NCBI RefSeq assembly: GCF_964199755.1
Contig: NC_133906.1
Span: forward strand, 21,637,419-21,701,418
DNA: 64,000 bases
Direction: 5' to 3'
From: Larus michahellis
Taxonomy: Eukaryota > Chordata > Aves > Charadriiformes > Laridae
Below the pieces are notes generated by a model. The model was not told where the DNA came from, made no database searches, and was given only the letters and a program-made list of their open reading frames with translations. The translations under genes were made by a program, and so were the position numbers. Numbering within the stretch: the first letter of the stretch is position 1; every line of letters begins with the position of its first letter. Positions 49,901 to 61,000 of this stretch are shown here, piece by piece.

Positions 49901-51045
49901 GGGGTCCCCACGCAACACCCCCCGTCCCAGCTCGGGGTGATGCCATGCAGACGGGGGCTCCCGGGGTGCGGCAGCTCCTGCCCGACCGCTGCCTGTGCCG
50001 GCAGGAGGTGATCCAGCTGGAGAAGCAGCTGGGGGGGCAGCTGATCGGAGCCCCCCGGGTGCTGCACTTCAAGGACAGCTACCACAACCTGCGCCTCTCC
50101 ATCCACGACATGCCCAGCTCCCTCTGGAAGAGCAAGCTTCTCGCCAGCTACCAGGTGAAGAGCCTGGATGGTGGGTGGGGATGAGGATGGGGGATTGTCC
50201 CGGCCACCCTGACCCCCCCCCCCCCCCCCACGCCCATCACCCCGCTGCAGGAGATCCCTTTCTACCACATCTGGAGCGGGCTGCAGCCCTTCCTGCACTG
50301 CACCTTCACCCTGGAGCGCCTGAGCCCCAGCACCTGCGAGCTGGCCTGCAAGATCTGGGTCTGGCAGGTGGAGGGCGACGGGCAGAGCTTCACCGTCAAC
50401 TTCAACATCGCCAAGGTGAGGGCAGGGCCGGGGGAATCCCAGGGGTGACCCCACGATGAGCTCACGTCCTCACCCGCCGCCATGCTCTCCCCTAGGACAC
50501 GAGGTTTTCGGACTGGCTGGTCCCCGACAGCGAGGTGGGCGCCCCAGCCCTCGTGGGACCCAGTGCCTTCAAGATCCCCTTCCTCATCCGCCAGAAGATC
50601 ATCAGCAGCCTGGACCCGCCGGGCACCCGGGGAGCCGACTGGAGGACACTGGCCCAGAAGCTCAACCTCGACAGGTTGGGGAATGGGGACAGGGACGGGG
50701 TGGCACGGTGGATGGGGGTTGGGGTCTTCTGTCCTCATCCTGCGCCTTTGCATGGATGCTGGCATGCTGTGGGACCCGGGGAGCGGGATGGTGCCCAAGG
50801 TGAGACCAGCACAGGGCTGGTCCCAGGGTGGGGACCCATCCCTGTGCCTTGACGTGGTCCTTCTGTCCCCCCCCACCAGCCATCTCAGCTTCTTCGCCTC
50901 GAAGCCCAGCCCCACGGCCATGATCCTCAACCTGTGGGAAGCGCGGCACTTCCCCAACGGCAACCTCTCGCAGCTGGCTGCCGCCGTGGCCGAGGTGGGC
51001 AAGCAGGACGGAGCCCTCTTCGCCGTCTCCGAGGCCGAGTGCTGA
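37910..51045 (+). CDS. UNC5A: Netrin receptor UNC5A, 16 exons
   Basis: Single-pass receptor that mediates netrin-driven axon repulsion and signals cell death when unliganded. Exons: 37910-38027, 46360-46581, 46709-46852, 46931-47034, 47150-47330, 47448-47615, 47817-47981, 48072-48260, 48809-49108, 49207-49294, 49393-49561, 49658-49891, 50005-50154, 50251-50415, 50496-50674, 50880-51045; 913 residues. Order: Arg-rich then poly-Ala signal peptide (1-40, encoded by GCC repeats); Ig domain (about 60-160, [24 protein letters not shown]); second Ig domain (165-256, [21 protein letters not shown]); two thrombospondin type 1 repeats ([16 protein letters not shown]); transmembrane helix (about 376-402); ZU5 (from about 517, [16 protein letters not shown]); UPA; death domain (about 825-905); end VSEAEC. 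Both TSP1 repeats are present, matching the long mammalian isoform. The first intron (8.3 kb) holds several AT-rich islands. UNC5A rather than B, C or D follows from sequence and from its neighbour HK3. Confidence 0.95.
41700..41835. promoter_or_regulatory. UNC5A: UNC5A intron-1 element with SOX-POU composite site
   Basis: An AT-rich island with CATGCTAATTGCATG, ATAATTAGG, and CATTGTCATGCAAA at 41766-41779. The last matches the consensus for joint SOX2 and POU (OCT4/BRN2) binding, a SOX half site directly followed by an octamer half site. Further TAATTC and TTAATC cores follow. This is a good neural enhancer candidate; binding is inferred from sequence. Confidence 0.45.
42584..42690. promoter_or_regulatory. 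UNC5A: UNC5A intron-1 AT-rich island
   Basis: AGCAATTATTGCTTTAATTACC (cores CAATTATTG and TTTAATTA) is followed by TTTCATGTTAATGG. Palindromic homeodomain cores suggest a conserved element. Confidence 0.35.
43625..43760. promoter_or_regulatory. UNC5A: UNC5A intron-1 AT-rich island
   Basis: Contains GGGTAATTGATAATAAAGCC, TGCTTAATGC, GTGATTTATCAG and CCAATTAGCC. An E-box CACGTG is at 43639-43644. Candidate enhancer. Confidence 0.35.
43870..43935. promoter_or_regulatory. UNC5A: RFX-like palindrome in UNC5A intron 1
   Basis: GTTTCCATGGCAAC at 43913-43926 is a near-perfect palindromic X-box (one mismatch to GTNRCC...RGYAAC), preceded by TTTGCCAAGGTGACA. RFX factors bind such sites in neural and ciliary genes; binding here is inferred. 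Confidence 0.35.
44030..44350. repeat. Degenerate GGTGCCCGTGGTGCATGG minisatellite
   Basis: About 320 bp of diverged 18-24 bp units around GGGTGCCCGYGGTGCATG in UNC5A intron 1. Copies are imperfect and the array is old. Confidence 0.6.
45101..45250. promoter_or_regulatory. UNC5A: UNC5A intron-1 AT-rich island
   Basis: Contains GAAATATGAAATGCC, TTAATTAAATTAATT at 45149-45163, GGGTAATAACC and CGTTTATC. Dense paired TAATTA cores fit paired-type or LIM homeodomain binding. Confidence 0.4.
45480..45660. promoter_or_regulatory. UNC5A: Largest UNC5A intron-1 AT-rich island
   Basis: About 180 bp with CACTTAATTACTG, CATTTAATTGC, GCCAATTAGC, AGCAATTACAG, GTTTGTTAATCAAATG and GGTTTATTAAC. Six or more TAATT/AATTA cores make it the densest homeodomain cluster in the window, 0.7 kb before exon 2. 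Confidence 0.4.
48360..48690. repeat. Diverged tandem repeat in UNC5A intron 8
   Basis: Loose repeats of about 50 bp built from GGGGTCCCTGGT, GGGGCTCTGTGYCCTATAG and GGGTCTGTGCTGGG. Too diverged to date or to count exactly. Confidence 0.4.
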
Positions 51046-51476
51046 GTGTGGCGGCAGTGGGGGGACAACCCCAACCCCACTCCCAGGGGACCGTCGCCAT
51101 GGGGCAGGGGGGACCCCGGCCGGCCCCCAGGCCCCCGCTGCCCCACACCCACGGGTCGGGCTGCCCGGCCCCCTTGCGAGAGAGGGATGCCCGTGCCCCA
51201 CGGCGGCCGAGCCCCCCCCAGCGCTGCGGCGGCCGGGCTCAGCCCGGCCCTGGGGGTCCCGCAGCACCATGGCGGGGGGCCGGGGGGGCGCTGGGTGTGC
51301 GTCGTGCGTGCGGTGCCGTCGTGCTGTCTGCGTGTGGGGCCGGGCGGCCCCGGGCCCCGTGCCGTGTTGTGTAAAGACCGTTTTTTTAATTCTGTATTAA
51401 GTGCATTCAAGTATTTACACTTGGCCTTATGTACATAGCGGTGCCGCGGGCGGGGGGTCTGCCGGACGTGAATGTA

Positions 51477-51482
51477 AATAAA
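51477..51482 (+). terminator. UNC5A: UNC5A polyadenylation signal AATAAA
   Basis: AATAAA lies 430 nt after the UNC5A stop. The HK3 polyA signal on the other strand is only 100 bp away. Confidence 0.75.
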
Positions 51483-51581
51483 TTCGATATATATTGCTAC
51501 GTGGGGCTGTGCCCGGCCGTGCGCTGCCCCCCACCCACACCATTCCCCCCACCAAGGAGGCGCAGGTGCAGAGCAGAGCAC

Positions 51582-51587
51582 TTTATT
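51582..51587 (-). terminator. HK3: HK3 polyadenylation signal AATAAA (minus strand)
   Basis: TTTATT on the plus strand, 32 nt past the HK3 stop, giving an unusually short 3'UTR that nearly abuts that of UNC5A. Confidence 0.7.
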
Positions 51588-51618
51588 GGGGCGATGGCGG
51601 TGGCAGCGGTGGCTGTCC

Positions 51619-54600
51619 CTAGGACTTGGCCCCACGGCAGGCCACGGCTGCCACAAGCGCGGCCCCTTTGCCCGAGCCATCCTCCGACTGCAGGAAGGTG
51701 ACGGTGCAGTTGGGCGCCAGCTCCCGCAGCATCTTCTGGAGGTGCTGGGAGAAGCTGGGGGAAAGGGGAGGGGATGGTCAGGGCTGGTGGCCCCCCACCC
51801 CGGGGACCCCATGGCTCCCCCGGACCCCTGCCATAGGGCACAGGTCCCCGGTGGGTGCCTGCCACCCCCTGCCCCACTCACCACGGGTGCACTTTGTACA
51901 AGGTGCCGTCCACGCCCACGGTGACGGCCAGCTGGGACAGGCCCCGGTTCTCCCGCATCTTCTCTACCACGGCGGCCAGCCCGGCGGCGCAGAGCTGGGC
52001 CGCCCGCAGGGACACGGTCTGGCACACCTCCCGCACCAGCACGCTGTCCTCGAAGCTGGCGTCGAGCTCCAGGTCCTGCAGGATGGCCTGAACCTGCTGC
52101 AGGGCCAGCCCATCGCTGCCCCGGGCCAGGGGTACCGTTAGCATCACCATCCCCATCACCGTCCCCGTCCCACAGGCTGGAGGTGGCATCACCCTGCGTG
52201 TGTGCTATCGATGTGGCGTGGCCCCCTCCCGGGGCTCCGGCTTCACACCCCCCACCCTGGGCTAAGCGAACCCGCCGGAGCCCAGCACTCACATCTCGAT
52301 GGTGGAGAGGAACTTGGTCTTGAAGATGTCCCTGGTCTGGAGCCTGGGGCAGGGCTTGCCGCGGAACAGGACTTGTTTCTCCACCAGCGCCAGAAGGATG
52401 TAGCGTACGATCTCGCCCAGGTACATGCCGCTGATGAGCTTCTCAAACCTGCCCCGGGCACGGCCTTAGCCAGGCACAGCCGCCCCCCCGCCACGGCCCC
52501 CTCCCCACCCCAGGGCCCTCACCCACCTCTGCTTGCCCGGGTTGATCGTTTTCTCATCCACCAGCCGGTCAAAGTCGGTGAAGATGTGATCCAGGCAGCC
52601 GTTGTCCCCGAAGGCCCCCCATTCCATGTTGATGCACATACGGCCCTGCTCCCCCTCCACGGTGCCCACGTTCTGCATCTCCTCCATGTAGCAGGCATTG
52701 GTCCCTGTCCCTGCAGGCCCCACACTGGTGTCACCTCCACCACAGCCCTGGCACCCGACAGCTGTGCTGGGCAGGCTGGGGTGGTGGTGAGGTGATGGGA
52801 GACCCTGGGGAGAGGTGGTCCTCACCCACGATGAGGCCGATTTCACATTTGGGGTCATCGTAGCCACAGGACATCATGGTTCCCACTGTGTCGTTGACCA
52901 CGGCCACCACCTTCAGCGCTAAGTGCTGCCAAACCGGAGATGGGGGTCACACGCGGCTTAGTGGCACCCAGCCGGCTCCTGGAGCTGGCACCGCCTGGTT
53001 GCAGGGTGGCACCCCGGGGACAGGGGACAGCCCAGCCCTCCCCTACCTGTTTGCGCCGGGCAGCTTCCCGCAGCAGCTGGACCACGTCCTCGCCCACGCA
53101 GCCCGAGGCGCTGAAGCCCTTGGTCCAGGTCAGCAGCACTGCCTGCAAGAGAGGCGGGAGCAGGGGCTGGGCAGCCGCCTCGCACCCCGGGACCCTCCCC
53201 AGCCCCCTGGGGACGGAGCCCCCCCTCACCTTATCCAGGCCCAGCTGCTGGCAGGGGAAGGAGAAGGTGAAGCCAAGCGGCAGGACCTGCTCCATCAGGT
53301 CCTGCTTCAGCTGGAAGTCCATGATGCAGTCAATGATGTGGTCGAAGAGCTGCGGGGAGCAGCCACGGTCTCAGGGGCAATGCCGTGGGGGTGTCACAGC
53401 CCCTTCCCAGGCCCGTGGGCAGCGAGGGGGAGGCAATTCCCACTCCTTCACCCCATCCCTTGGCCACGGGTCCTCAGTCTCACCGCCTCGCCGGTGCCCT
53501 GCATGATGTTGGTCGGGATGAGGTAGATCTCGCTGGCCATGCGGATGCCATCTTCTGCCACACGCACCACCAGCACCCGGAAATTGGTCCCCCCCAGGTC
53601 CAACGCCAGGAATTCGCCTCGCTCTGCAGGGAGCCAGCACAGGGGCATCAGCAGTGCCACGGCCTCCCCAGGACCCCCTTCCCCAGGCCCCCGGTCCTCA
53701 CCGGTGCCGTCGGGCGTCCCGCGGACGTAGGTGGGCAGCATGCGGACGGAGGAGTTGGCGTTGGTCTCCTGGCCCAGCCCCAGCTCCATCTCCTGCCTCA
53801 TCAGCGCCTGGACGCGCTCCAGGTCGGTGCGGCTGAGCCGCAGCGGGGCCAGCAGCTGGTCCATCTCACGGCGTTGGTCTGCCAGGCGCAAAGCCACCGC
53901 CGTCACTATGGCTGCCCCCCGCCCGGTCCCATCCACTGAGGGCACGAGGGCGGCCATGCACTCCGGGGCCAGCAGCCCTGTCACGCTCTGCAGGATCTCC
54001 CCAAACCTGCCAGAGGAAGAAGAAGATGGCGAGGGCTGGATGTGAGGCATCCCACTGGGTTGGGGACCCCCCCGGGAGCCCCGTGTCCCTCCTCACCTGC
54101 TGTGTGCCCGGTACAATTCGCCATCCACCGCCACGTTGATCACCAGCCGCTCCAGCCCCCGGCTGTGGCGTATGTAGCCGAGGATGGCGGCCAGCCCGGC
54201 GGCGCAGAGCGCGGCAGAGCGGCTCACCACCGCCCGGCAGATCTGCTGCACCCGGCAGCAGTCCCGCTCGCTCGGCCGCAGCCCCAGAGCCTCCAGAGCC
54301 ACCCTCGCCTTGGCCATGCCTTCCTCGGTGCTGCAAGGGAGAGCACAGCGCTGGCTTACGGGGCCACCATCTTGCAGCCGGGGGTACCCACTTGTCAGCC
54401 CCTCTCCTCCCACCCGCAGAAGCTCCTGGTCCCCAGACACTCACTCGATGATCTCCAGGACTTGCTGGGTCTTGAGCGCACCCTTGGTCCCCAGGACAGT
54501 GACATTGCTCCCAATGAAGAGCGCTTTCTCTGCAGACAGGGCCATCAGTGTGTGCCGGACAATGTCCCCCAGGTACAGGCTGCCCACCAACTTCTCAAAC

Positions 54601-56699
54601 CTGCGTGCAGACCAAGCAGGGGTCAATCATCCCCCCTGGCACCCTTCGGCCCTTTGAGAGCACCCAGGAGCACTGCAGGGGGACACGTGCTCCTGTTGGT
54701 GGGGCCTGGTGTGCTCCGGGAAGGACAGGGAGCCCCAGGGACCCTGCCCTCGCTGGGGGGTGGGAGCACCTCCTCTTGCCAGGGTTGGAGGATTCCTGGT
54801 CCACGCGCTGGTCGTAGGGGGTCAGGATGTCATTCAGGGCGTCATCGTCCCCGAAGCAGCCCCACTCGATGTTGACACACATCCGCCCGTTGGTCTCCTC
54901 CACCATCTCCACGTACTGTGCTTCGGCCATGAAGCAGCTGTTGGTGCCCTTGTCTGCGGGGAGCGATGGGGGTGAGCACCCATGCGGCCCCCACCCCTGG
55001 CACCCACCACCCTGGCGCGCGGGATGCCTGCTGCTCACCCACAACCAAGGCGACCTCACAGGGTCTCTCCCTCGTGCTGCAGGTCATCATGGTGCCCACG
55101 GTGTCATTCATGAGGGCAACAACTTCCACGTGGAAGAGCTGGCCGGGGGTCAAAGCAAGAGCATCGTCAGCCCCTCCACGGGGGCAGCCCCCAGCCAGGC
55201 CCCCCCACCCCATGGTCCCCCACCTCCTGCTTGTTGATGGCTGACTGCAGCAACTGCACAACGTCCTTCCCCTCCACGTCACTGCAGCTGAAGCCTTTGG
55301 ACCAGGAGAGGAGTTCGGCCTGTGGAGAGCACACGGCTGAGCCGCTGGTCTCTGCCACTGGCCCGGCTCCGCTCCCCGCTGATGAGGTGCTGGGGAGGAG
55401 GCGGTGGCGGGGCAGGGTTGTCCCACTCACCTTGTTCAGCTGGGTCTGCTTGCAGCTGAAGGGGAAGACGAAGCCCAAGGGGAGGTATTCCTCAGTGCTG
55501 GTGACGCCAGCCAGGAATTGGCGCATGCATTGTGCAATGAAGTCAAAGAGCTGCAAAGGCACGGCCGGGGTGACTGGTTGCTCCTCCTTTCCCAGCACCC
55601 AGGCTGTGGGAGGCAGCCTGGAGCCCCAGCACCGTCCCGGAGCCCTTCTGAGCCTCCCTGGCGCTGGGCAGCCCAGCAGCAGCCACCCTCTGCCATGGCC
55701 TCCTCGTACCGCTTCCCCCGGGCCCTGCATGGTGTCCCCTGGTATGTCGAAGATCTTGTCAGTCACATGGGGGCTCTGGTTCCCGTCGCCCAGGAGGGTC
55801 ATCAACAGGATCCGGACATGGCTCTGGCACAGCTCCACCACCAGCACGTTGCCTTCCTCTACAGGGGAGCAGGGGCGGTGTCAGGCAGAGACATGCCCTG
55901 TGGCAGATCCCCCGAATCTTATCCTCACCCTGTTCCAGGGACAGTCACTCACCCACGGGGGGAGGCTCCTGAGAGCCTGAGACCACCACGGGGGCCAAGG
56001 CAGCCAGCTCCTGGCCTCTGCCCCTGCACTGGGGACTGGCAGAGACCGCACAAGGGCTGCTTATGGACCCCACAACTGGTGCACCCCTCCCCAGCACCCC
56101 CAGGGCGACGTCCAGCCAGGCGTGCGGGGCTGCCGGTAGCAGAGCAGCCTGTCCCCAGGCTGGGCCGTCTTACCCGTGCCGTTGGGTGTGGAGCAGATGT
56201 AGGTGGGCAGCATCTGCACGTTGGCCTGTGCGTGCGTCTGGCGGCTCAGCCCGTTGCTCATGGCCTGCATCATGCGACCCTTCACCACTTGCAGCATCTC
56301 CAGCGGGATGGTGAGGGCCAGCAGGGCCCGTTGTACCTGGGGACGGCTCATTAGGGCAGGTCTGAAGGGCAGGGGATGCCTCTCGCTGGGTGCGGGGCAG
56401 GGATGGGTCTTACCGGTGTGCAGGCGGGACCATCATTCCGCTGGCCCAGCTGATGGCTCACTGAGGACCTGCGTGAGGGAGGTGGCGTGTCACCCGCTGA
56501 GCCCCGGCCCGCAGGAGGACAGGCCAGAGGCCTGCCCAGGCCCGAGCACACAAGGGGGTGTGTGTCCCGTCCCCGGCTCTGCCTCCCACCTCCCCTCCGC
56601 AGTCTCAACAGCATCGTCACTTGGCAGTGTCCTTCCACTGCAATCGCGACCCGGCAGCCGGGGGTAGAGGGGGCAGCTGTGCCCCACGACCACGAACAT
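51619..56699 (-). CDS. HK3: Hexokinase 3, two fused hexokinase halves, 19 coding exons
   Basis: ATP + glucose to glucose 6-phosphate, the 100-kDa cytosolic type III enzyme. Exons on the minus strand: 56699-56590, 56468-56414, 56336-56174, 55858-55710, 55550-55431, 55319-55224, 55138-55039, 54953-54770, 54600-54445, 54330-54097, 54006-53702, 53623-53484, 53349-53230, 53142-53047, 52925-52826, 52710-52527, 52448-52293, 52115-51882, 51754-51619; 945 residues. Exon sizes of the two halves repeat (120, 96, 100, 184, 156, 234), as in HK1 and HK2. The C half has the full ATP loop [19 protein letters not shown], the catalytic Asp in [19 protein letters not shown] and [10 protein letters not shown]. 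In the N half the ATP loop is degraded ([11 protein letters not shown]), as in mammalian HK3, so it should be non-catalytic. The start (Met in exon 56719-56590) is the weak point: the N-terminus differs from mammals and lacks the membrane-binding helix of HK1/HK2. Confidence 0.92.
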
Positions 56700-57039
56700 G
56701 TCGAAGACGTCCTCGAGGGCTGCGGGAGAAGGGGGCTGCCCCCACCTCGCCCTGCCCGCCTCTCCCTTCCACCTGCAAGAGGCCGGAGGCTGGTCTCTCC
56801 TCTGCCCATGGAGGTACAACACCCCGGGGAGCAAGGCGAGCCTGCTCAGCCCCATCCCCGGCCCCGACCGCAGCCTCCCCACGCCTGACTCCGCTCCGGA
56901 GCCCCCCTCACGGGTTGAGGGCTTGGGGACCCCACTTATCCGGGCCCAGCCCCCGCCGGGGGAGGGTGTCCGACCTGGGGGTGGCGGGGCTCTGCTCCCG
57001 GAAGTCCCTGGCCCCCCTGCCGTGGTGGCCGGGCTGGGA

Positions 57040-57240
57040 CGTGCCGCCGCGGCGCAGGGGGCTGGCCATGGCGGTGGGGACGGTGGCGGCGCCGCGGGGG
57101 GGGTGGTCGTTGCTAACGACGCTGCCGTTGCCCCAGCAACAGAAACGGCGCCCGCGGGCGCCCCGCCCTGCCATTGGCTGACCCGCCGCGCCGCCGGCCC
57201 CGCCCTGGCCAATGGGCGGCGCCCCCGCCGCAGGGGCCGC
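57040..57240 (-). promoter_or_regulatory. HK3: HK3 promoter region with perfect X-box
   Basis: CpG-rich region with GTTGCCCCAGCAAC at 57127-57140, an exact match to the RFX X-box GTNRCC-N2-RGYAAC. It also has CCATTGGC (57171-57178) and GGCCAATGGG (57208-57217) CCAAT boxes and several CCCGCC boxes. An open frame with ATG at 57069 ends at a donor near 56977, but its phase does not join to the next coding exon, so I treat it as 5'UTR. Confidence 0.45.
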
Positions 57241-57288
57241 TCCCCGCGCCCTCGTTTCCCGTTAGCGCTTTTACATTTGAAGCCGAAT

Positions 57289-57307
57289 TTTAATTAGCTC
57301 TTTTAAT
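57289..57307 (-). terminator. UIMC1: Probable UIMC1 polyadenylation signals (two ATTAAA)
   Basis: Plus-strand TTTAAT at 57289-57294 and 57302-57307 is ATTAAA on the UIMC1 strand, about 750 nt after its stop. This places the UIMC1 transcript end within roughly 100-150 bp of the HK3 promoter. Confidence 0.4.
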
Positions 57308-58049
57308 TATCTCGGCAGCGCAGCGATGAGCACCCCATGACCCCCCCCGCCCCGTTCCCGGGGAGGGGCTCCGCGGCAGGGCGAGGGTGGTCCCTGGGAG
57401 GGGGCTCCCTCCTGTCCTTGAAGCCAGCGGCGGCCGGGGGCAGGCGGGGACCGGGCGCAGGGCAGCCCCCAGCCCGGCCCTGCCACCCGGGGGCCGGGGA
57501 GGAGGCCAAGGACATGGCGACACGGCGGTCGTGGCTCCAGCGGTCTCCGCGTCCCCTGCCTGCGGCTGTCAGCTGGCAGCGAGGTGCCCTCCGCAGCTCC
57601 CGGCTGGGAGAGGCAGCGATGTGCCGCTCCACAGAGCGTCGGGCACCGCAGCCCCCTGCCCGGGGGGGGGTCCCACAGCTCACACCACCCCCCAGCCCGA
57701 GGGCAGACCTCGGGAAGCGTGATTTTGGACGCACCATCTGCCATTCCTCCTCTCCTCCCTCCAGCGCCTCCCATTCCCCAGAGAAAGACAGCAAAGCTCC
57801 TCCGTGTTGCTGCAGTTTCATAAAAACATACATAAATATATTTCCATTTCTTTAACAGAGAGCAAAGCTGCACAGGCACCTATAAAACACACAGTCACTT
57901 CCCCACCCAGTGCTCCCTGCACAGATCGTATAAAACATAGAAAAGGGGGGTGGGAGAACAAGGCTGGGGGTGAAGCAGGGGTACGGTGCTGCGCAGACCC
58001 TTGCCGGGGCGTGGGGAGCCATGGCGGGGGGGCCACCGCACCTCTGGCC

Positions 58050-61000
58050 TCAGACCTTGCGCTTTCTCCGTCGGCAGCCTTTGGTCTGCTGCTGGCTGCC
58101 CAGGCGAAGAGCCGCGTGGGGCTCTAAGTCCACCACACCGTCCGTGGCTTGCGAGAAGGAGACGCCGGGTTTCGCAGGGGAGATGTTGAAAGGAAGGTGC
58201 CGAAGGCAGCTGGGGCTGTCTGCCGCCGCCCCCCCGGCTCTGGCTGAGAGCGCAGGGGGGGACTGTTGGTCTCCTAGTCCAGCGATGGGTCCCCCCGCAT
58301 CAGCACCTGCAACCAGAGCACACATCAGCCCTGCCTGGCCACCCTCCCTCCGGTCCAGCGGGCACAGGCAACGATGCACGGAGGATGGCAACCACCACAG
58401 CCTCCTGCCCTGCTCAGGAAGAACAGACCCCTTCAAGGAGAATCTGCTGTCCCAGCACATCCCGGGACCATAATGGGAGAGCTGGGCAAGGGCAGCCCTG
58501 ACCCAGGCAAGCACAGAAAACAGCTTCCCACCTGCAGACTTGCTCTCCGAGAGCTCCAGCATCCTGAGGAGTCCCCTCTCCTGCCTTCCAACGTCCTGCC
58601 AAGGAGAGGAGAACCGCCATCACAGCACTGCCGTGAGGGAACCCCATAGCCGGGCTGGCCCCGTGGCCGTGCATTCCCCCAGCCCACAGGGTGAGGCTGG
58701 GCACAAGAGCGAATGCTGCATTTCCAGGGCCTCCAGTTGAGCAGGGCCAGCAAACAAGGGGAAGGGCGCTGCCCCGTGCCCAGCCTCACCGGTGCCCGAG
58801 CAGAGGCAGCTGAGAGCAGCTAATAAAGCAGAGCCCAGTAAGGAGAGAGGCCAGGGTGCAGGAAACCATCCCCAAGCCCAGCCAGCGAGCACGGGGATGC
58901 AACAGAGAGATCTGGGCACCACAGGCTCTGCCACAGCTCGGGCACATCCCCCAGCACCGTGCAGGGCAGGCCCCATCCCACTCTGTCGGAGGGCGCAGGG
59001 GCTTGGCGCCGGAGGGAAAGGCCTTCCTCCAGGGCACAGCCAGACAAGGAACACGCATCTTGTGCCCCCTCTCAGCCTGGGAAGATGCAGCCACGCTGGT
59101 CACGCAGGCTAAGGGAAGACTGCTTGGCTTGGCTGCTTTGAGCCTTGCTGGCCCAGCAAAGTCCCCTCACCTGGCTGCTCCCTGCCCCCAGGACTGCTCT
59201 AGAAGCCACTGGCATCCCGGTTGTGGGGTTGGAGCTGCCAAAGCTCCCCAAAATGGGCTGTGGCAGGAAACCGCAAGCCCAACAGTGCCACTAGGAAGCT
59301 TTCCAATGGCCCAGCCTGTGCCCAGGTGTGACCTGCCCCCCCAGTGAGCTGCCACCTCGGCACAAGCAGGGACACAGGAAACAGAGGGCCTTGCCGAGCC
59401 ATCCCAAAGGGCTGCTCAGCTCCAGCACCTTTCCCCCATGCCCTGTGCCCGTGCCTGTGTGCAGGACCCCGCACGCCAGCCGGCTGTGGGGCGCAGGGAC
59501 AGAGTCAAACAGCCCCCATGGAGCCGGTCACATGCAGGAGCAGCCGTGCCCTGCAGTACGCTGAACCACACAGCGCTTGGCTGTAACCCAGCCAAAATCA
59601 TCAACCAGAAGTCTCATCATTTGCATCTGAATCCCCAAAGGGCTGAGGCCTGTGATGGATTTAAGGGATTATAGGAAACTAAGACATCATGTTGCATCTT
59701 CATGCTGAGAATCACATTTCTGAGCGCAGGCAAATCCGCAGCACTAGGGCTTTGCCCGTGGTAACCAGCGGGAAGGCCCGGAAGGACCCTCTCTGCGCTC
59801 CCCCAGGACCACCACGAGCAGGACAAAGCACGGTGGGGGCCAACACCTGGCGAGTGACTGTGAGCCAGCTGCTACCCACGCTCCTGCCTCCCACCTCCCC
59901 TGGCAAGGCACGTCCCCCGCAGCCGGCACACCTCCACTGCACTCGCTCTCCCACATTTCTCCTGGGATGCTGCGGTTTGCTACCGGCACCGAGCAGTTCT
60001 CCCTCCTTCGGCTCTGCAGCCTTCGCCCATGGGAAAGGGCTTGTGGGTAAGAGTCAGATACGCTTGTCACCCTAACACTGCCCTCCACTCCATCTATATT
60101 CAGCCGAGGAAGCCTGCAGGACTGAGGCGCGCTGTCTGGCAGTGGGACAGCCCTGGCTGGCTGCCTGCTGGAGAGGTTACTGGCAGCTCCGCTGGATTAG
60201 CTCACCCCTGGGACCGGTCCACACTCTCGCAGAGCATCGCAGGAGGGAGGGCAACGAGTTCTCTGGCCACGGCGGCCCACGGGGACGGGCAATCCTACCA
60301 CACCAGGTCAGCTCATCCCGTCAACCAGGGAAAACTTCCTGCTGCCAACCCAGCCCCAAAACCAGCGCAAAGGAAAGGAGATGGTCTGCAGGGTCGCCCC
60401 TCACCTTGGCGCTTCGCAGCCTCCTGGTTCCCTGAGCTTGCCTAGCAGCCTGAAGGCAGCTGTCCACATGCCTCTGATACTGCAGCAGTGGCACCAGTGA
60501 CTTACAGAGGTAGCACTTCTCACACCTGCCAGGCAGCAAAGGACAGAGCACTGCATTAGGAATCGCCCTGCACCGGCCTCCCAGACACCAGCGATGGCTT
60601 TCCTCCTCCAGGCCACGCCACGGAGAAGACACGTCACCAGATCGGGTCTCGCTCAGTGGGGTCAGGCCGGCACCAATCGCAAAGATGAGTGATTATCAGT
60701 TTTCCCTGCCTGTTCCTCCGTACCCTGCTGCTGCAGCAGTGGGACGGTAATCAAATCTGCTCATCTAACTATCTCAAACACCGCTGATTTCTCCCCAGAC
60801 ATAAAGCACCCTGTCAAAATCCACAGAAATGAAGTGCGAGGGCTTTGCAAAGGGGAGTTAAATTCTGCCTGAAAAGCAAACCAAGTGTGTTAAATCAGAA
60901 AGACATTTTACCAGGGCTGGATGAACTTGTCTGACTAGTAAATCAAGTCTTTCTCTGCACTGTCTCCATCTTACATCACACCATGTTGGGAGAGGAATGC

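Noticed and set aside
56977-57069. Coding first exon of HK3 starting MASPLRRGG at 57069
   Set aside because: The phase at its donor does not join in frame to the next supported exon, so it was left as probable 5'UTR.
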